Assembly (NCBI GenBank): GCA_009602725.1
Contig: WELB01000283.1
Span: 95,750-144,078 of the forward strand
Reading direction: 5' to 3'
Source of the DNA: Spirogloea muscicola
Lineage: Eukaryota > Streptophyta > Zygnematophyceae > Spirogloeales > Spirogloeaceae
Length of the DNA stretch: 48,329 nt
In this document: positions 11,915-23,500 of the stretch, piece by piece
How the letters are laid out: each line of letters begins with the position of its first letter
How positions within the stretch are numbered: position 1 is the first letter of the stretch
Program-made: the position numbers and the translations under genes
The notes under the pieces: model-generated
Database searches by the model: none
What the model was told of the DNA's origin: nothing
The model's input: only the letters and a program-made list of their open reading frames with translations

Positions 11915-12580
11915 CACCTATCCTGCTACTCATCAGGTCCTATTTCACCACGTTCTCTCTCACAGCCAGTCATGGCTGGTCATAGCTGGTCACCTGCAGC
12001 TGGCCACGTGTACTGACTGAAGAGCGGCTTGGCATTTTTTTGCTTGTGGCACTGCAATTGCAGCTAAACACACAGCAACAATGGCAGTGCCACTGTTGTG
12101 GCGGGTATTGTGGTACTCGAATCGATAGGTGGCATCTCTGAGGAGGTGCGAGCACACTGTAGAAAATTTACAGCTACAAATTCCTAAGCCATTCCTTGCT
12201 TCCTTCAGCAGCTTGCTGAGTGCAAGACTTCTTGTTATCATGCCAGTAATCTCAATCATGTAGGCCTCCTGACAACTCGGAGAAGTGACAATCCTGAGAG
12301 CATGGGACTGCAAGCTCCATGATAGGGTATGGCAGTGTATGGCAAGCCCAATCTTGTAATAGACTTGGGGGCAGGACTACCTCAGCAAAGGAGGGGCTAG
12401 AAAGGGGCTGTTTAGAACCCCGAGGACAGGCAGTACTAAATGGACGTATACTTTTGACTTATGCTAATGCTTGCCCCTGCCCAGTGTCTCCCTTACATAA
12501 CAGCGCACCTCTCCACGGAATGGGTGGGCTGAGTGGCATTTACAGCTTGTCAAACAGAATGGCCTATTCTAAATGAGGGA
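11915..12580. other. Intergenic region, no gene recognised
   Basis: Holds the 3' flank of the J-domain gene. I see short open frames only and no recognisable domain or RNA gene. Imperfect tggctggtca-type tandem motifs occur around 11970-12010. Confidence 0.5.
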
Positions 12581-12584
12581 CAGA

Positions 12585-12985
12585 GGCTGTGTAAGGCCAG
12601 CCCAAGAAAGTCGTGAAGAGCAAGGGAGAGCCCCAACATCAAAGGCTGCTACAGTTAGTCATTGAGTAGCCCCTATTTGCTGGTATATAGCAATAAGAAA
12701 ATTGTGGGTACTAATGTCAAAACGTCACACAGGTTTCTTAGCCACCTTAGCTAAGGGTCTTTATTCAGCCTCATTTGTTTGCACTGATTTTTGACCTGAA
12801 CAATGTATTGGCTTCATTTGGCCATGCTTTCATTCGTGCGTATCGCGCGCCTTCGAAGAAAGTGCTCGCCCATAGAGAAGAGAGAAGCGCGGCCAGATTG
12901 ACTGGTGGCTGGGAAAGGCCAGCCCAAAGGAAAGGACAAGGTCTGAAGGAGCCGGAGTGCGAACGACTAGGACTAAGACATCAGC
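12585..12985 (-). repeat. Degenerate retroelement 3' tails (two hairpins)
   Basis: Hairpin-like ggctg-tgtaa-ggccagccc lies at 12585-12603 and ggctgggaaaggccagccc at 12907-12925. Each is followed by the minus-sense tail (aaggacaaggtctgaaggag). The 12893-12960 copy closely matches 32036-32100. The second dispersed repeat (copy 2) lies between them at 12795-12855, ending next to gaaagtgctcgcccat, the family end motif. Confidence 0.7.
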
Positions 12986-13017
12986 CAGGGAACGCTCAGT
13001 AACCTCTAGTCAGGAGA

Positions 13018-13345
13018 TTAAAAGCTAGCTGGCGGAAAGACGTCGCCCTGAAGGGAGCCCGGAGGCCGCCGCCAAAGCTCGGCCTGCGCGCAAGTGAACC
13101 GCGAAGGCAAGGGACCGCTGCATCGAGACGGCCAAACGCATACGGAAGACTTGAGCAAGCCCGGCGACGTTGAAGCCGGGCTGCTCGCCCTGCTGCCCGA
13201 GGCGGCGGGCCGCTGCCGCGCCAGGCCGTTGAGCAAGTCAAGCCATTTCGAGCCAAAGGTTCCGTGCACGTCGACTGCCAGTGGAACAAACTCGTCTCCC
13301 ACCGGGTGGTCCGAGAGAAGAGGGGCTGGCAAAGCCAGCCCAAAA
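13018..13345 (-). pseudogene. Decayed retroelement C-terminal coding fragment with 3' hairpin
   Basis: Minus-strand frames read DEFVPLAVDVHGTFGSKWLD and, in another frame, a relic of the MRLAVSLQRSMARAL segment, so the copy is frameshifted. It parallels DEFFPLAIDTHGALGARWLE in the better copy just to the right. The hairpin ggggctggcaaagccagccc is at 13322-13341, and its left part shares the ctggcggaaagacgtcgccc segment with 31835-31895 (opposite strand). Confidence 0.7.
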
Positions 13346-13347
13346 AG

Positions 13348-13945
13348 AAGAAAGTGCTCGCCCATTGAGAATAGGGGCTGGAATAACCAGCCCGAAAAAG
13401 AATGAACAGAGTACGAGAAGGGGGCCAGGGGAAGCGCTAAGTAACAGAAACAAAGCTGCTACGAGACACTCAGTAACCCCTGCTAAGCAGCCGCAGATCA
13501 GAGATGCTGGGCTCCTGGAAGTGGGTCCCCTGGCCAGAGCCAGAGGCAGCAGCGAGGGCTCTGCCGGCACGAAGGTGCAGCGCCCGGGCCATGGACCTCT
13601 GCAGCGAGACGGCCAGGCGCATTCGATACACTTGCGCCAGCGACCCGGCTGCAGGGAAGTCAACCGGCTCCCCATGGAAGCGCCGGGCGATGGTGTGGCG
13701 GGCGAGCTGGGTGAGCAGCTCGAGCCACCGAGCGCCCAGCGCCCCATGTGTGTCGATGGCCAACGGGAAGAACTCGTCTTCCCGCGGATGATCCGCGTAC
13801 TTCAGCTCTTTGGCCCGAGCAGCGCAGGCGAGCGCATACCCAGCCGTGGTGGCACATTTGGCTGGGTGTGAGCGGTCATAGGCATCAGTAGTCACCACGT
13901 CCAGGAGAAGACGTGGCCCGCCGGCCTGTCGGGTGGCCACCAGGT
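13348..13945 (-). mobile_element. 5'-truncated non-LTR-type retroelement: C-terminal ORF piece plus 3' tail
   Basis: The longest copy in the window. In minus sense it encodes about 156 residues (13940-13470). Its start, LLLDVVTTDAYDRSHPAK, is followed by DEFFPLAIDTHGALGARWLE, AQVYRMRLAVSLQRSMARAL and a stop after SDLRLLSRGY. The 3' tail follows, ending with the hairpin GGGCTGGttattCCAGCCC (13374-13393) and gggcgagcactttct. The peptide resembles the domain that follows reverse transcriptase in many algal and oomycete non-LTR elements; that assignment is from memory and moderate. No reverse transcriptase core (YADD-like) is present, so the copy is incomplete. It is almost identical to 32267-32512 on the other strand. 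Confidence 0.7.
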
Positions 13946-14398
13946 CTACACGCCTGGCATGGAGACCGTCGGCCCTGTGCTGGATTCAAAAAGAAGGGAC
14001 AAGCTCTCTTTGAGCGATCAATTCTTGTTCAGAAAAAAGAAAGGGGCAACGAGACAAACGTGAGAAGCAACGGTGCGGGGCAAGGTTCGGACGACGGAGT
14101 GGGACGGACGGGACGAACACGCGGCGCGCCGCTCGTCGTCAGCGACAACGAGGTCACGGGGGGCCGAGGGGGCCTGGAATAATGCCGGGCGGGTCAGGGG
14201 CCCAAGGGCCGCAGGGCCGCGTGATCGAGTCCGTGAACTAATGTCGCCCGCGGGCAGACCGCGTTAGGGGGGCTCTGGGCCCCTCCCCGGTGCCCCAGCC
14301 CTGCTCCTGCCCCCGCGTCCTCTGCAAGCCCCCGCGCCGCCGCCGCCGCCGCCGCCGCCACCGCCGCCGCCCTTGCCGCGATCTGCGCGCCCGCCGCG

Positions 14399-16572
14399 AT
14401 GGGCAAGGGCCCGGGTTTCTACTCCGACATCGGCAAGCTGACCAAAGGTGCTGGAGCTCGCTCTTCGTAGGCCCGCGCGGCCGCTCGGCTCGGCTGCGGC
14501 TCGATCGGCCCGCCATTCTGACGAACCTTGTCCCTTAGAGCCTGCCTGCTGTCTTGAAGTCGATGCTGAGCCAGAGCTCGTCCTGGCGCGTAGATCGACT
14601 CGCGCAGTGCCCTCAGCAGCTCACTAGCATGCTGTCAGCTTTGCTACTCAAACGAGTCACCGAGCCAGCACTTTGGCGGCCTCTGTCGTAGGATACGAAT
14701 CAGTGCGGTTATGCGCCGCTGATTCAGCTTTTTCTTGCCGCACGCTGCTGCTTCCTGGAAGTTGCGGCTTCCGTTGCTCTTGACTGTGTTATTTTCCTGC
14801 CTGGTTATCACACTTCAAGGCATTAACACCTGATGGCAGCTGTTGAGCCTGCGCACTAATTAGTACCTTAAGAATACTAATACTGAGTAGCAACGCTGAA
14901 TTACCTCTCTGTACAGTGGTCTCAGACTCAGGGGTTAGTGCTTCTTAGGCACATTGGCGGCTAGCTGATGCCAGGAGCCCTCTGTTGTTGATCTTGCAGA
15001 CCTCCTGACCAAGGAGTACACATATGACCAGAAGATCACCGTCTCCACTGTCACCCTCTCCGGCTTGGTGAGTCTGCTTGCAGCCATCGCAGGGCTCTGT
15101 ACAGTTTATTGAGCATGAATTATGCTCAGACAAACAAGTGCCTATTGTCACATCACCATGGCCCTTCCGTAGGAGGCGCGTGGTACGGCCTTGCTCGTCT
15201 GTGCCCTTGCTGACATTCGCGTCACACTTGAAGTGCAGGCATTCACCACCGCTGGCTCCCTGAAGGGGGAGGCTTTTGCTGGAGATGTCAAGGGGGAGAT
15301 CAGGCACGGGCGGATAAGGACAGAGCTGAAAGTGGACACAGCTTCCAAGGTACCGCTTTCTCTCTCGCTCTCTTTTGCTGACATCAAAAAGGCAACCTTA
15401 AGTGAAGTGGAGCTCGTTCACCACCCTGTCACCCTGTCATGTTCGGTTCGCTGACAAACTCTGAGTGTGCTCTTGTCTCAGATCCATGCTACCATCACTG
15501 TGGATGACGTTGCACCCGGGCTTAAGGGCATCATCAGTGGCACCATTCCTGACCAGAAGACAGCTAAGGTATTGAGCTGATCTGTGCTATGAGTGATCAA
15601 TCCATATATGTTCAATCCTGGACTCTTTTGGCCCTGTGCTCATGTGTACCTGCCTTAGAACTAGCAAGCCCTAAGAGCTTCTGAGGACTGACGGACGGTC
15701 TGTTGGTGGTCATGATGCAGCTGGAGCTTCAGTACCTCAATGAATACTCTGCCTTCACTGGTGGGATAGGGATGACTCAGTCCCCTGTCATCGACTTTAC
15801 TGCTGCCCTGGGCTCACCTCAGGCTGCATTGGGTGGGGAGTTCACCTACTCGACTCAAGACAGTGCTCTTACTAAGTACAACTTTGGAGTGGCTATGTAC
15901 AAGCAGGACTTCACAGTAGCCGCCATCCTGTAAGTATTTACTTCCTGCATGCAGTGAGCTGTGAACATTTCATCAAACTTCTCTGTCTTATACGCCCTTC
16001 CCAATGCTAGTATTTGTACCCTGTGAGTGTCTGTGTGGTGTGATGCCATTCTTATGTTACTTTGAAAAGTGGAGGTGTCATGCCATTCTACGGCATTGTG
16101 AAATGGAATGGTCTTTGTGAACACAAATCTGGATAACAATATTTCCAGTCTATCTCTTAGTCACATGCGTCACCATGCTCGAGCTTTTCAAAGAAGTTAG
16201 ACCTCTGCAGTGTTGTTGGCACTGATTCCATCATCTGACAGTTTGCACTGCCATGCATCGTGTTCTGACAGTGCTGACAAGGGAGAAACATTGAAGGGCT
16301 CTTTCCTTCATGCGGTGAATCCATACGCCACAGTTGGAGGCGAGATTGCCCACAGCTTTGCCAAGAACGAGAATACATTCACCCTGGGCAGTGCATACAC
16401 CCTGGACGCACTGACCACCCTGAAGGGTCGCGTCAACAACCATGGCAGTGTTGCTGGGTTGGTGCAGCATGAGTGGAGACCCAAATCCACCATCACTATC
16501 TCTGGCGAGGTTGACACCAAGGCGTTGGACAAGAGTGCCAAGGTTGGACTTGCCATTGCCCTGAAACCCTGA
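14399..16572 (+). CDS. VDAC: Voltage-dependent anion channel (VDAC, mitochondrial porin), 6 exons, 274 aa
   Basis: Beta-barrel pore of the mitochondrial outer membrane for ATP, ADP and small metabolites. Exons 14399-14447, 15000-15067, 15239-15349, 15482-15568, 15721-15929 and 16272-16572 are phase-consistent and give 274 residues; plant VDACs have about 276. The N-terminus MGKGPGFYSDIGKLTKDLLT is the family's opening helix. Later segments match plant porin: PYATVGGEIAHSFAKNENTF, then LDALTTLKGRVNNHGSVAGL, then QHEWRPKSTITISGEVD. The C-terminus KSAKVGLAIALKP agrees with the conserved final strand. The first ATG in the conserved context was taken as the start, directly after a (GCC)n-rich leader. 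No signs of damage. Confidence 0.97.
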
Positions 16573-17575
16573 ATGGCACCATTTAAGGGTTATTATCGCT
16601 AGGCTATGTGATGGTGGGGTGTTTGCTAAGATAGGTCAGGAGTAGGCTGCGTGCTTGACCACGGCCAACACCAGAAGATCCAGCGTGTAGAGGCACTGTT
16701 TACCACGTGACCTGAATGATGGTCATTGCACTAGATGGGGAATGTCTTGAAGGCCATCATGAGACATTCAATGTTCCCCAAGGAAGGTTCTAGGAACTTC
16801 ACTTGGCAAATTGGCAAGACAGCCTTCTGTCAATGGATGTGGCACGCCCATGGCAGTGCAGCCTGTCAAGTATAGTTTTCCCTGTTTTTTGCATCATAAA
16901 GAAATGTGAGAGCACTCATTATGCACATGAGCTCATATACGTGAAGCCTGCTAAATTATGTAAGCATTTATAATGTGAGGCACCGTCTTCCCACTCACTG
17001 CTTGCACAGAGACAATGCACTTGACAGTCTGGTTCTGCTTTCGAAGAGGGACGAAGACAAGCTTTATGAGTAGGATATTGCTCCAAAGAAGCAGGGATTT
17101 GTGGAAGGTGCAAGGCTGACTCCAGATCTGAAAAGTCCATCTTCTGTGCAGTGACAAGTTTTGTATGAGGCACACAATCATACCCCATAACTCCATCACC
17201 TGCAGAGTGAGCACTGCTGTGAAAATCAGTGGGTTTCCGACAATGGGGTCAAAATGTCAAATTGCTCTGTAAGAACATGACAGACTAGGCCTCTGTTATG
17301 CAAAGTTAAAGACAGCATCTGCGTTTCTGCTAAGCTTTGCAGGGCAAAGCTTCACAAGTGCGAATCAAAGTGCAGATCACGAATGCGGATCACGAAAGTG
17401 CGGAAACCCGCTGAAGAGGGAATTTTGAAAAATGTGGAGAGGGATCCTTGAACAATGTGGCAATGAAAACGAAAGGAGGCATGTGTAATCCTCTGTGTTG
17501 CCCAAGGGGAAAGAATGATGCTACATAATATCCACAACCTATCTACTAATAATCAAACCGTATGCCCAGTAAGGG
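16573..17575. other. Intergenic region between convergent genes
   Basis: Contains the 3' flanks of VDAC (plus) and importin (minus). It is comparatively AT-rich and holds only short open frames without recognisable domains; no repeat of the hairpin family was seen. Confidence 0.5.
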
Positions 17576-20500
17576 TTATTGTTTTTGAGCTTTAAGCAGC
17601 TCCTCTGCCTTCTCCTTCTCGATTTCCTGCCGTCTCTCCTCAGCATGCTGGGCTAGCCCGTGCGCCATGGCTTGGTGCTGGAAGTCTAGACCTCCGGTGA
17701 GCATCTGGAACAGCTGCGGATCTGTAGCAGACATTGCTGCAACGAAGCACCAGAAGGGAGTCAGATCGAGCGACACCAATCAAGCACAGATAGTGAATAG
17801 TGTTGTCCTTCAAGTATATGCCAAGCGCTGCTGAGTAAAATCATAGCAGAAAACGGAAGTGCTAATAAAACAAGAAGCAAGTGCCAGTGCAGTAGACCCA
17901 CTTTTCATGGTGTCAGCGAAGTACACAAATGGATCGATGGCGTCAATTGGTGACTGAAACTCTTCTTCGTCAACCCAATCCTCGTCTTCTGAATCATCCT
18001 CGTCATTTTCTGACGCCCATTGAAAGGATGCTCCAGCCTACAGAGCACGAACAGGAAGCACTTCACTTCACGTCAATTGCATGTCACTGTCAACAGAACA
18101 TCTTACAGGAACTGCGGTAGATGAGCGTTGTAAGGACCTTCTGTGCCAATCTTTGCACCCTCTCATTGTCTCCGTTTGCATCCTCGTTCTCATCATCCTC
18201 ATCCCCGTCCTCAATCTCCTCGTCCTCCCAGCCCTCCTCGAGGTCCTCAGCCTCCTCATCTTCCTCTTCTTCTTCCGCTTTAGCAGCCTCTGTTGTAGTC
18301 AGGTAAGCAGAGAACTGTCACACACCCGCAGATATCCTAAACCCAAAAACCATGCTCAGCTACTGCTTGGTGGTGTGCACCTATGCAAAACAGTCCTTGA
18401 TTAAGAATTTGACTTGATGTAGAGAGGAGACGAGCCGAAGAGCACGAGTCACACCAGCTTGCTGCTCCTTGTACTCCACCAGAAGCTTCAGGAGTCCCTT
18501 AAAGACCTGATCAAGGCCTGATTGTAGTTCTTCAGGCAGTACTGCCACAGGGACCAGCAGTAATCTTGCCAAGCCAAGGATGCACACCTTCTTATCGTGC
18601 TCTCTGCAAACTCAAAGGGAAGGATTGGGGAGTGGACAACGTAGAGAATCTATTGACAATAAAGTCAATCTCATTGTGCACCTTACAACTTATAGACTCT
18701 TATCTGCAACCCAATAGCTGATATGTCAAACATGGCTCTTTACTGTAAAGAGTAGCTCTATCCAACCTGCTACATCCAACCAGATGGCCTCATGGCAGCC
18801 TCACCTCCGAAAGTGCACAGGCCGCCCGTTCTTATGTCTTGCATATAGCATCTGGAACCATGTCTGGAACACCTCACCAGTGACTCCCATTTTTTGCAAG
18901 ATACTGATGCAAAGAGGCGCATTATAATATAGTGCATTTGCAAGCTGCATAAACACATCCTCACCAAAGTCACTACAACTGCTACTGTGCAAACACAGAG
19001 ATCTTCTTACTCAAACTCCTGTGAAACCTCTCTCTATGACTAAGACTTAAATTGAAACTCTCTATGATCAAAACCCAAGTTGTCACTGAATCATGGCAAG
19101 ACTTAAAGTGTGCTCAATGAAGCATCAATGCACACATGCTGAACATTGCTGTGCCACCTTCACCTCCTGAGTCACCAATTATCCTGCTAGTGGCATGGGC
19201 AAATACCGTCTCTGTGAGAAGGTCCTTGACGTGGAGCTTCTTGGCAACCCGCAGCCTCTTGATGGCAACTGTCAAGTAGGGCTCAACCCAATGATCCACC
19301 CTGCCTTGGCAATTCTGAAGGACCGACTCCAAAAGCTTAGGTGCCGACTCCACGTCCTCATCTTCTAGCTTCTCATCACCTAGGAGCTGTTTCAGAAATG
19401 TTACCAACATCAATATCAACATAATTACTGGGTTGCTACACAAAAGCTCCTGGACTGCCTAAACCCTAAACCCCTAAACCCTTAAACCCTAAACCCTATC
19501 ACCAGAGGTGTCACCTTTCCACAACATGCAACCATATCCTCTTCTTAGCACTTCTAGCTTTGGAATGCAACCAACATATTGGACTCTGATATATTGCCTG
19601 CCAGAGATATAAATACCACTCACCGTGGCTATCATATTGTAAAGGTCTTGCTGGTAGTTGGGCTCCTGGCAGGTCAGAAAATGCTCGGTACTTCGTGAAA
19701 TGAGATTGTCCATGGGTCCAAGTACATCTGCAAGGTGCAAGCAGAGCAGAATTTGCTCTCTTCAGCCAGTGGTCACGTGTTACTACCTGCCCTCAATAGA
19801 TCGAGGTGATAAACGGAATGAGATGCTCTGCACAATACAATGACTTTCGTGCTCGAATTCAAGGAGTGATGCGACCAACCCGATCGACAAGCATCAAATG
19901 CCAGAGTAGGGTGCTAGTTTCAACAAAAAGCTTGTCTGGCCTACCAAAGACCTACTATGATGACATCAGTCCAAGTTAAATAAATTTGCACTGTGCATGC
20001 TTGCTATTATTGCTCACAGCCGTTTTGCACTGTGCAAAAAACGGCAAAGGCAACTCAGCTGCTCCCTGTGGCAAAGTTGGCAGCCTTACTATCAAAGAAG
20101 TCGATAGCCCAGCTGTTCACAGCCTTGACCATCAGCGGCCATATGGACCACATGTCAAGGGTGATTGTCGGAGTGAAGTAAGTCATATAAGACGCAATCT
20201 CAAGGACCTCCTCAAACACATCTGCAGCCACAAAAACCCCCTGCTGTCTCAAGCTCACAGCACACAGGCTGCTGTCTTGAGCAACCTTGCATTTGCCCAG
20301 CTTCCAACAATGAGCTGGCTACTACTTATCTTGGATAGCTAATGACAGGATGCTTAGCTTGACTTGCAAGTGCAGGCAAGCACGATGCTTGCTGTCTGCG
20401 CCCTACTATTGGTTTGCTACAGTGCTGCGCCAGGGTCTGTATGCAAGCTCCGAGGAGGCCTTGTGACTTACCCTGGCCGTCCTCAGAGAGCATCTGCTGC

Positions 20501-23500
20501 ATGATGGGCAGCAGAGTGGGCTCAAGCTGCGGAAAGAGGTGTGGTAGAGCACTTATTGACTCCAGGATGGTGCCAATGGCCCGCAAGCACCCCACTGCAG
20601 CTGGAAGGCCATCATCGTCGTCCTCGTCGGCATCTGAGCTCTTGACGCACTTCCAGAAGGCTGCAGCCTGCTTGGTGACAACAAGAGCTCGGTGTTCAGC
20701 ATCTCCATGGCAGCCAAGTAGCTGGACCTACCACAGCTCATGAGGCTTAACACTGCCAGACATAGGTGCAAGACTCAGGCATTGTCTGAAATACATCAGT
20801 TGCATACGGCTGCATGATACGATCAGCACTAACAAAGGTCACAACTTGCAGGAAGGTGCGACAGAGCCCCAATCTAACCCTGTCGTCAAGCTCACAATTT
20901 CATGGCTGGCAGCCGCAATCATGTAAAACTGCTATTGCAAATCAAAGACTATCCTGCTATATCCAGTAATGTCAGGCTGTGTACCAGATTCTGCACAAGC
21001 CCTAGGGCATAGGGCGCCATCTCCTCTCCGAATTTGTCCACAATCGTCTCAAGCGTGAAGACGAGGTCGTCGTTTTCTACCTCGTTCATCAACTTAAAGA
21101 GCTCTGCAGCATCCAGCAAACATGTGAGACCAAGTAGTATGGTGACTACATGAATGCAGTACACTGGTTGCTAGTATGCAGGTGTTCTGGATAATCCCCT
21201 CCTGAGCACTAAGAATGTATTCTTTGAATACATGGAGTGACCAGGCCAGTACAGGAAAATGATTTGAAATGGGTGTGTTGACTAAGCGTGACAGTTGCTT
21301 GCTTTCATTGCCTGTAGGAATTGCCAAGGATACATCTAGGAACCTACCGTCCAGTAATTGTGGCAGCATCGCCCTCATCTCGTCCAAATCTGCACGAATG
21401 TCAATCTTGTGACTGGCTGCCAAGTATCCCTAGAGAGCTCAGCACAGAATGCCGATTACAATTCCTACAGTTTTGCTCGAATCACCTTACTTGTGGTTTG
21501 TGCACATACTACAGAACAAGAAGTTTTTACTTGCAAAGGAAATTAGTCAGAACCAGTAAATGGACTGACCTTGGATGCATTCCACGAACGAGCGTAAGGC
21601 GACCACAGAGTCCACTCTGACCGGGAGCTCAGAGTCGCGCAGCGCAGCTACAACGGAGTGGAAGGCGTGTGTAAAATGGCTTGTCTCAGCATATGGGATG
21701 TCAGCGTACTGACCAGCCACCCAAGCAGCCTGAAGAGCACAGTGCATTGCCTCCGATGGTAAGCACACCATTGGGAAGGTCTTTGAGTAACACAACATCA
21801 CCAAGCAGCTCACTATAGTAAGGGACCACAGCTTTGAGTTACACAACATCACCAAGCAGCTCACTATAGTAAGGGACCACAGAATGAGCTTTGACCTTCA
21901 TAAAGAATGACATCAGCTGATGGTGGATCAAAACCAAACCTGACCTGATTCTCAAGGCCTCATTGTGCAAGATGCATGCATGAACTGTAAGGAATGAATA
22001 AAAGTAGTAGGCCTCAGGGAAGCCTAGACCGCTGAGGTTGCTATCAAGAAGCAGATGAAAAGAGGAAGGGATGTAGAGTGACCAACTTTGGCACGGAGGT
22101 ATCCCATGGGCGACTGGAAATCTGGAAACACGTGGTGCACAAGCATAGTCTCCAGCTGGTTCTTGTATGGCTCTGTCGCCTTCAGCTTGTCACTCAGTGC
22201 TCCCACGACCAGCAGAGCTCCATCTTTCTGCTGATATTGCCGCGCCTCAGGAGGGGAGTTCTTGAAGCTGGCCAAAAGTAGGGCAGAGTCACCAACAATG
22301 ATGAGGATACTTCTGGATAGTGTCACTCCATTGGGTAGCTAGCGCAAGATGTGTCGCTTGCTGCTACTTACTTATTGAAGACGTCAATGATGGATGTGAG
22401 CAAGGGTTGAAGATTCTCCTTTCCACGCTTCCGCACGAGCTCAACAATCAAATTGATGGCTCCAGTGCGTGGGCTATACATATCCTCAAGGATGTCTGCA
22501 GAAGCCCAGAAAGTCACAAGTGAGAACAAAGTCCTCCAGCTTGGGACACAATACATTCTGCAATGAGCTGCCTGTGCTCAACAAAGCTGAAGCTAATTGA
22601 CCAGGTTTGCATTGCTGTATCCCTGTGCAGACCGTGACAGAGAGAGGGAAGGAGCTTCACCATAGCCTTTCCGAACATACTCGTGCGGGTCGTCCCTCCA
22701 CAGTACCGCATCCGAGTCACTGAAGCACATGAGTGGGAAGCAGATCTCGAAGAGCACCACGTTGAGCTGCGGCTTCAGCAGCTGATATTGAGGCGTCTTG
22801 GAGATACTGTGAACGACGGGAGACAGTCAAGATAAAGAGGGTGAGCCAAGTATGCTGCTGAAGAGAAGACTGCCACTGCTGTTGCAAGCAGGCCGTTTAG
22901 CTTCGCCTGAGTCTTGACATGGAGGAGCACCTTACTGATGCACTGAGGCGAGGGATAGTCAGGTCAAACTTAATAAGATAGTCGGGTAAAGTCAAGTCAG
23001 ACAAGAGTACAAGATGTGCTTGACCCCACTTTGCGCACCAAGAAATGGGGAGCAAGAGATGGAGCGCAGTGCTAAGATTGAGCAGCTGGCAAGCTGCACG
23101 ACCTGGTGGTCAGGTACTGCAGGGCGAGGTTGATCACGCGTTCGGGATGGTGGCCACCCTCTTGCCGGAGGCGAAGCAGCAGTGCAAGGTACGCCTGCAG
23201 GAACTTGCCAGCAAAGCGTTTCTGGAACATGACTGCAAACGCCCGTGGCTCGCCCTTAACAACCTTGGGGTCTCCGAAGCTGCAGGAGCAAGCCCAAGAT
23301 TTGCTGTCAGTGTCGCTGACGTCCACAGTCGAGGCAACTTTCACAGTGGGCACCAGCAACAGCAGAGATTACGGGCGAGCTTAGGTTTGTGTTGTCAAAG
23401 AACGAGAGTTCAGGTTGCTTGCCGTTTGTAGAGGCGGTTGATGATGTGCAGCGTCCACTTCTTGACCTTCCACCAAGCAAGCTGCCCATCACTGCTGCCT

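Noticed and set aside
14320-14380. (GCC)n before VDAC as part of a longer VDAC N-terminus
   Set aside because: VDAC proteins start at MGKGPG-like sequence, and the repeat encodes only Pro/Ala/Arg runs.
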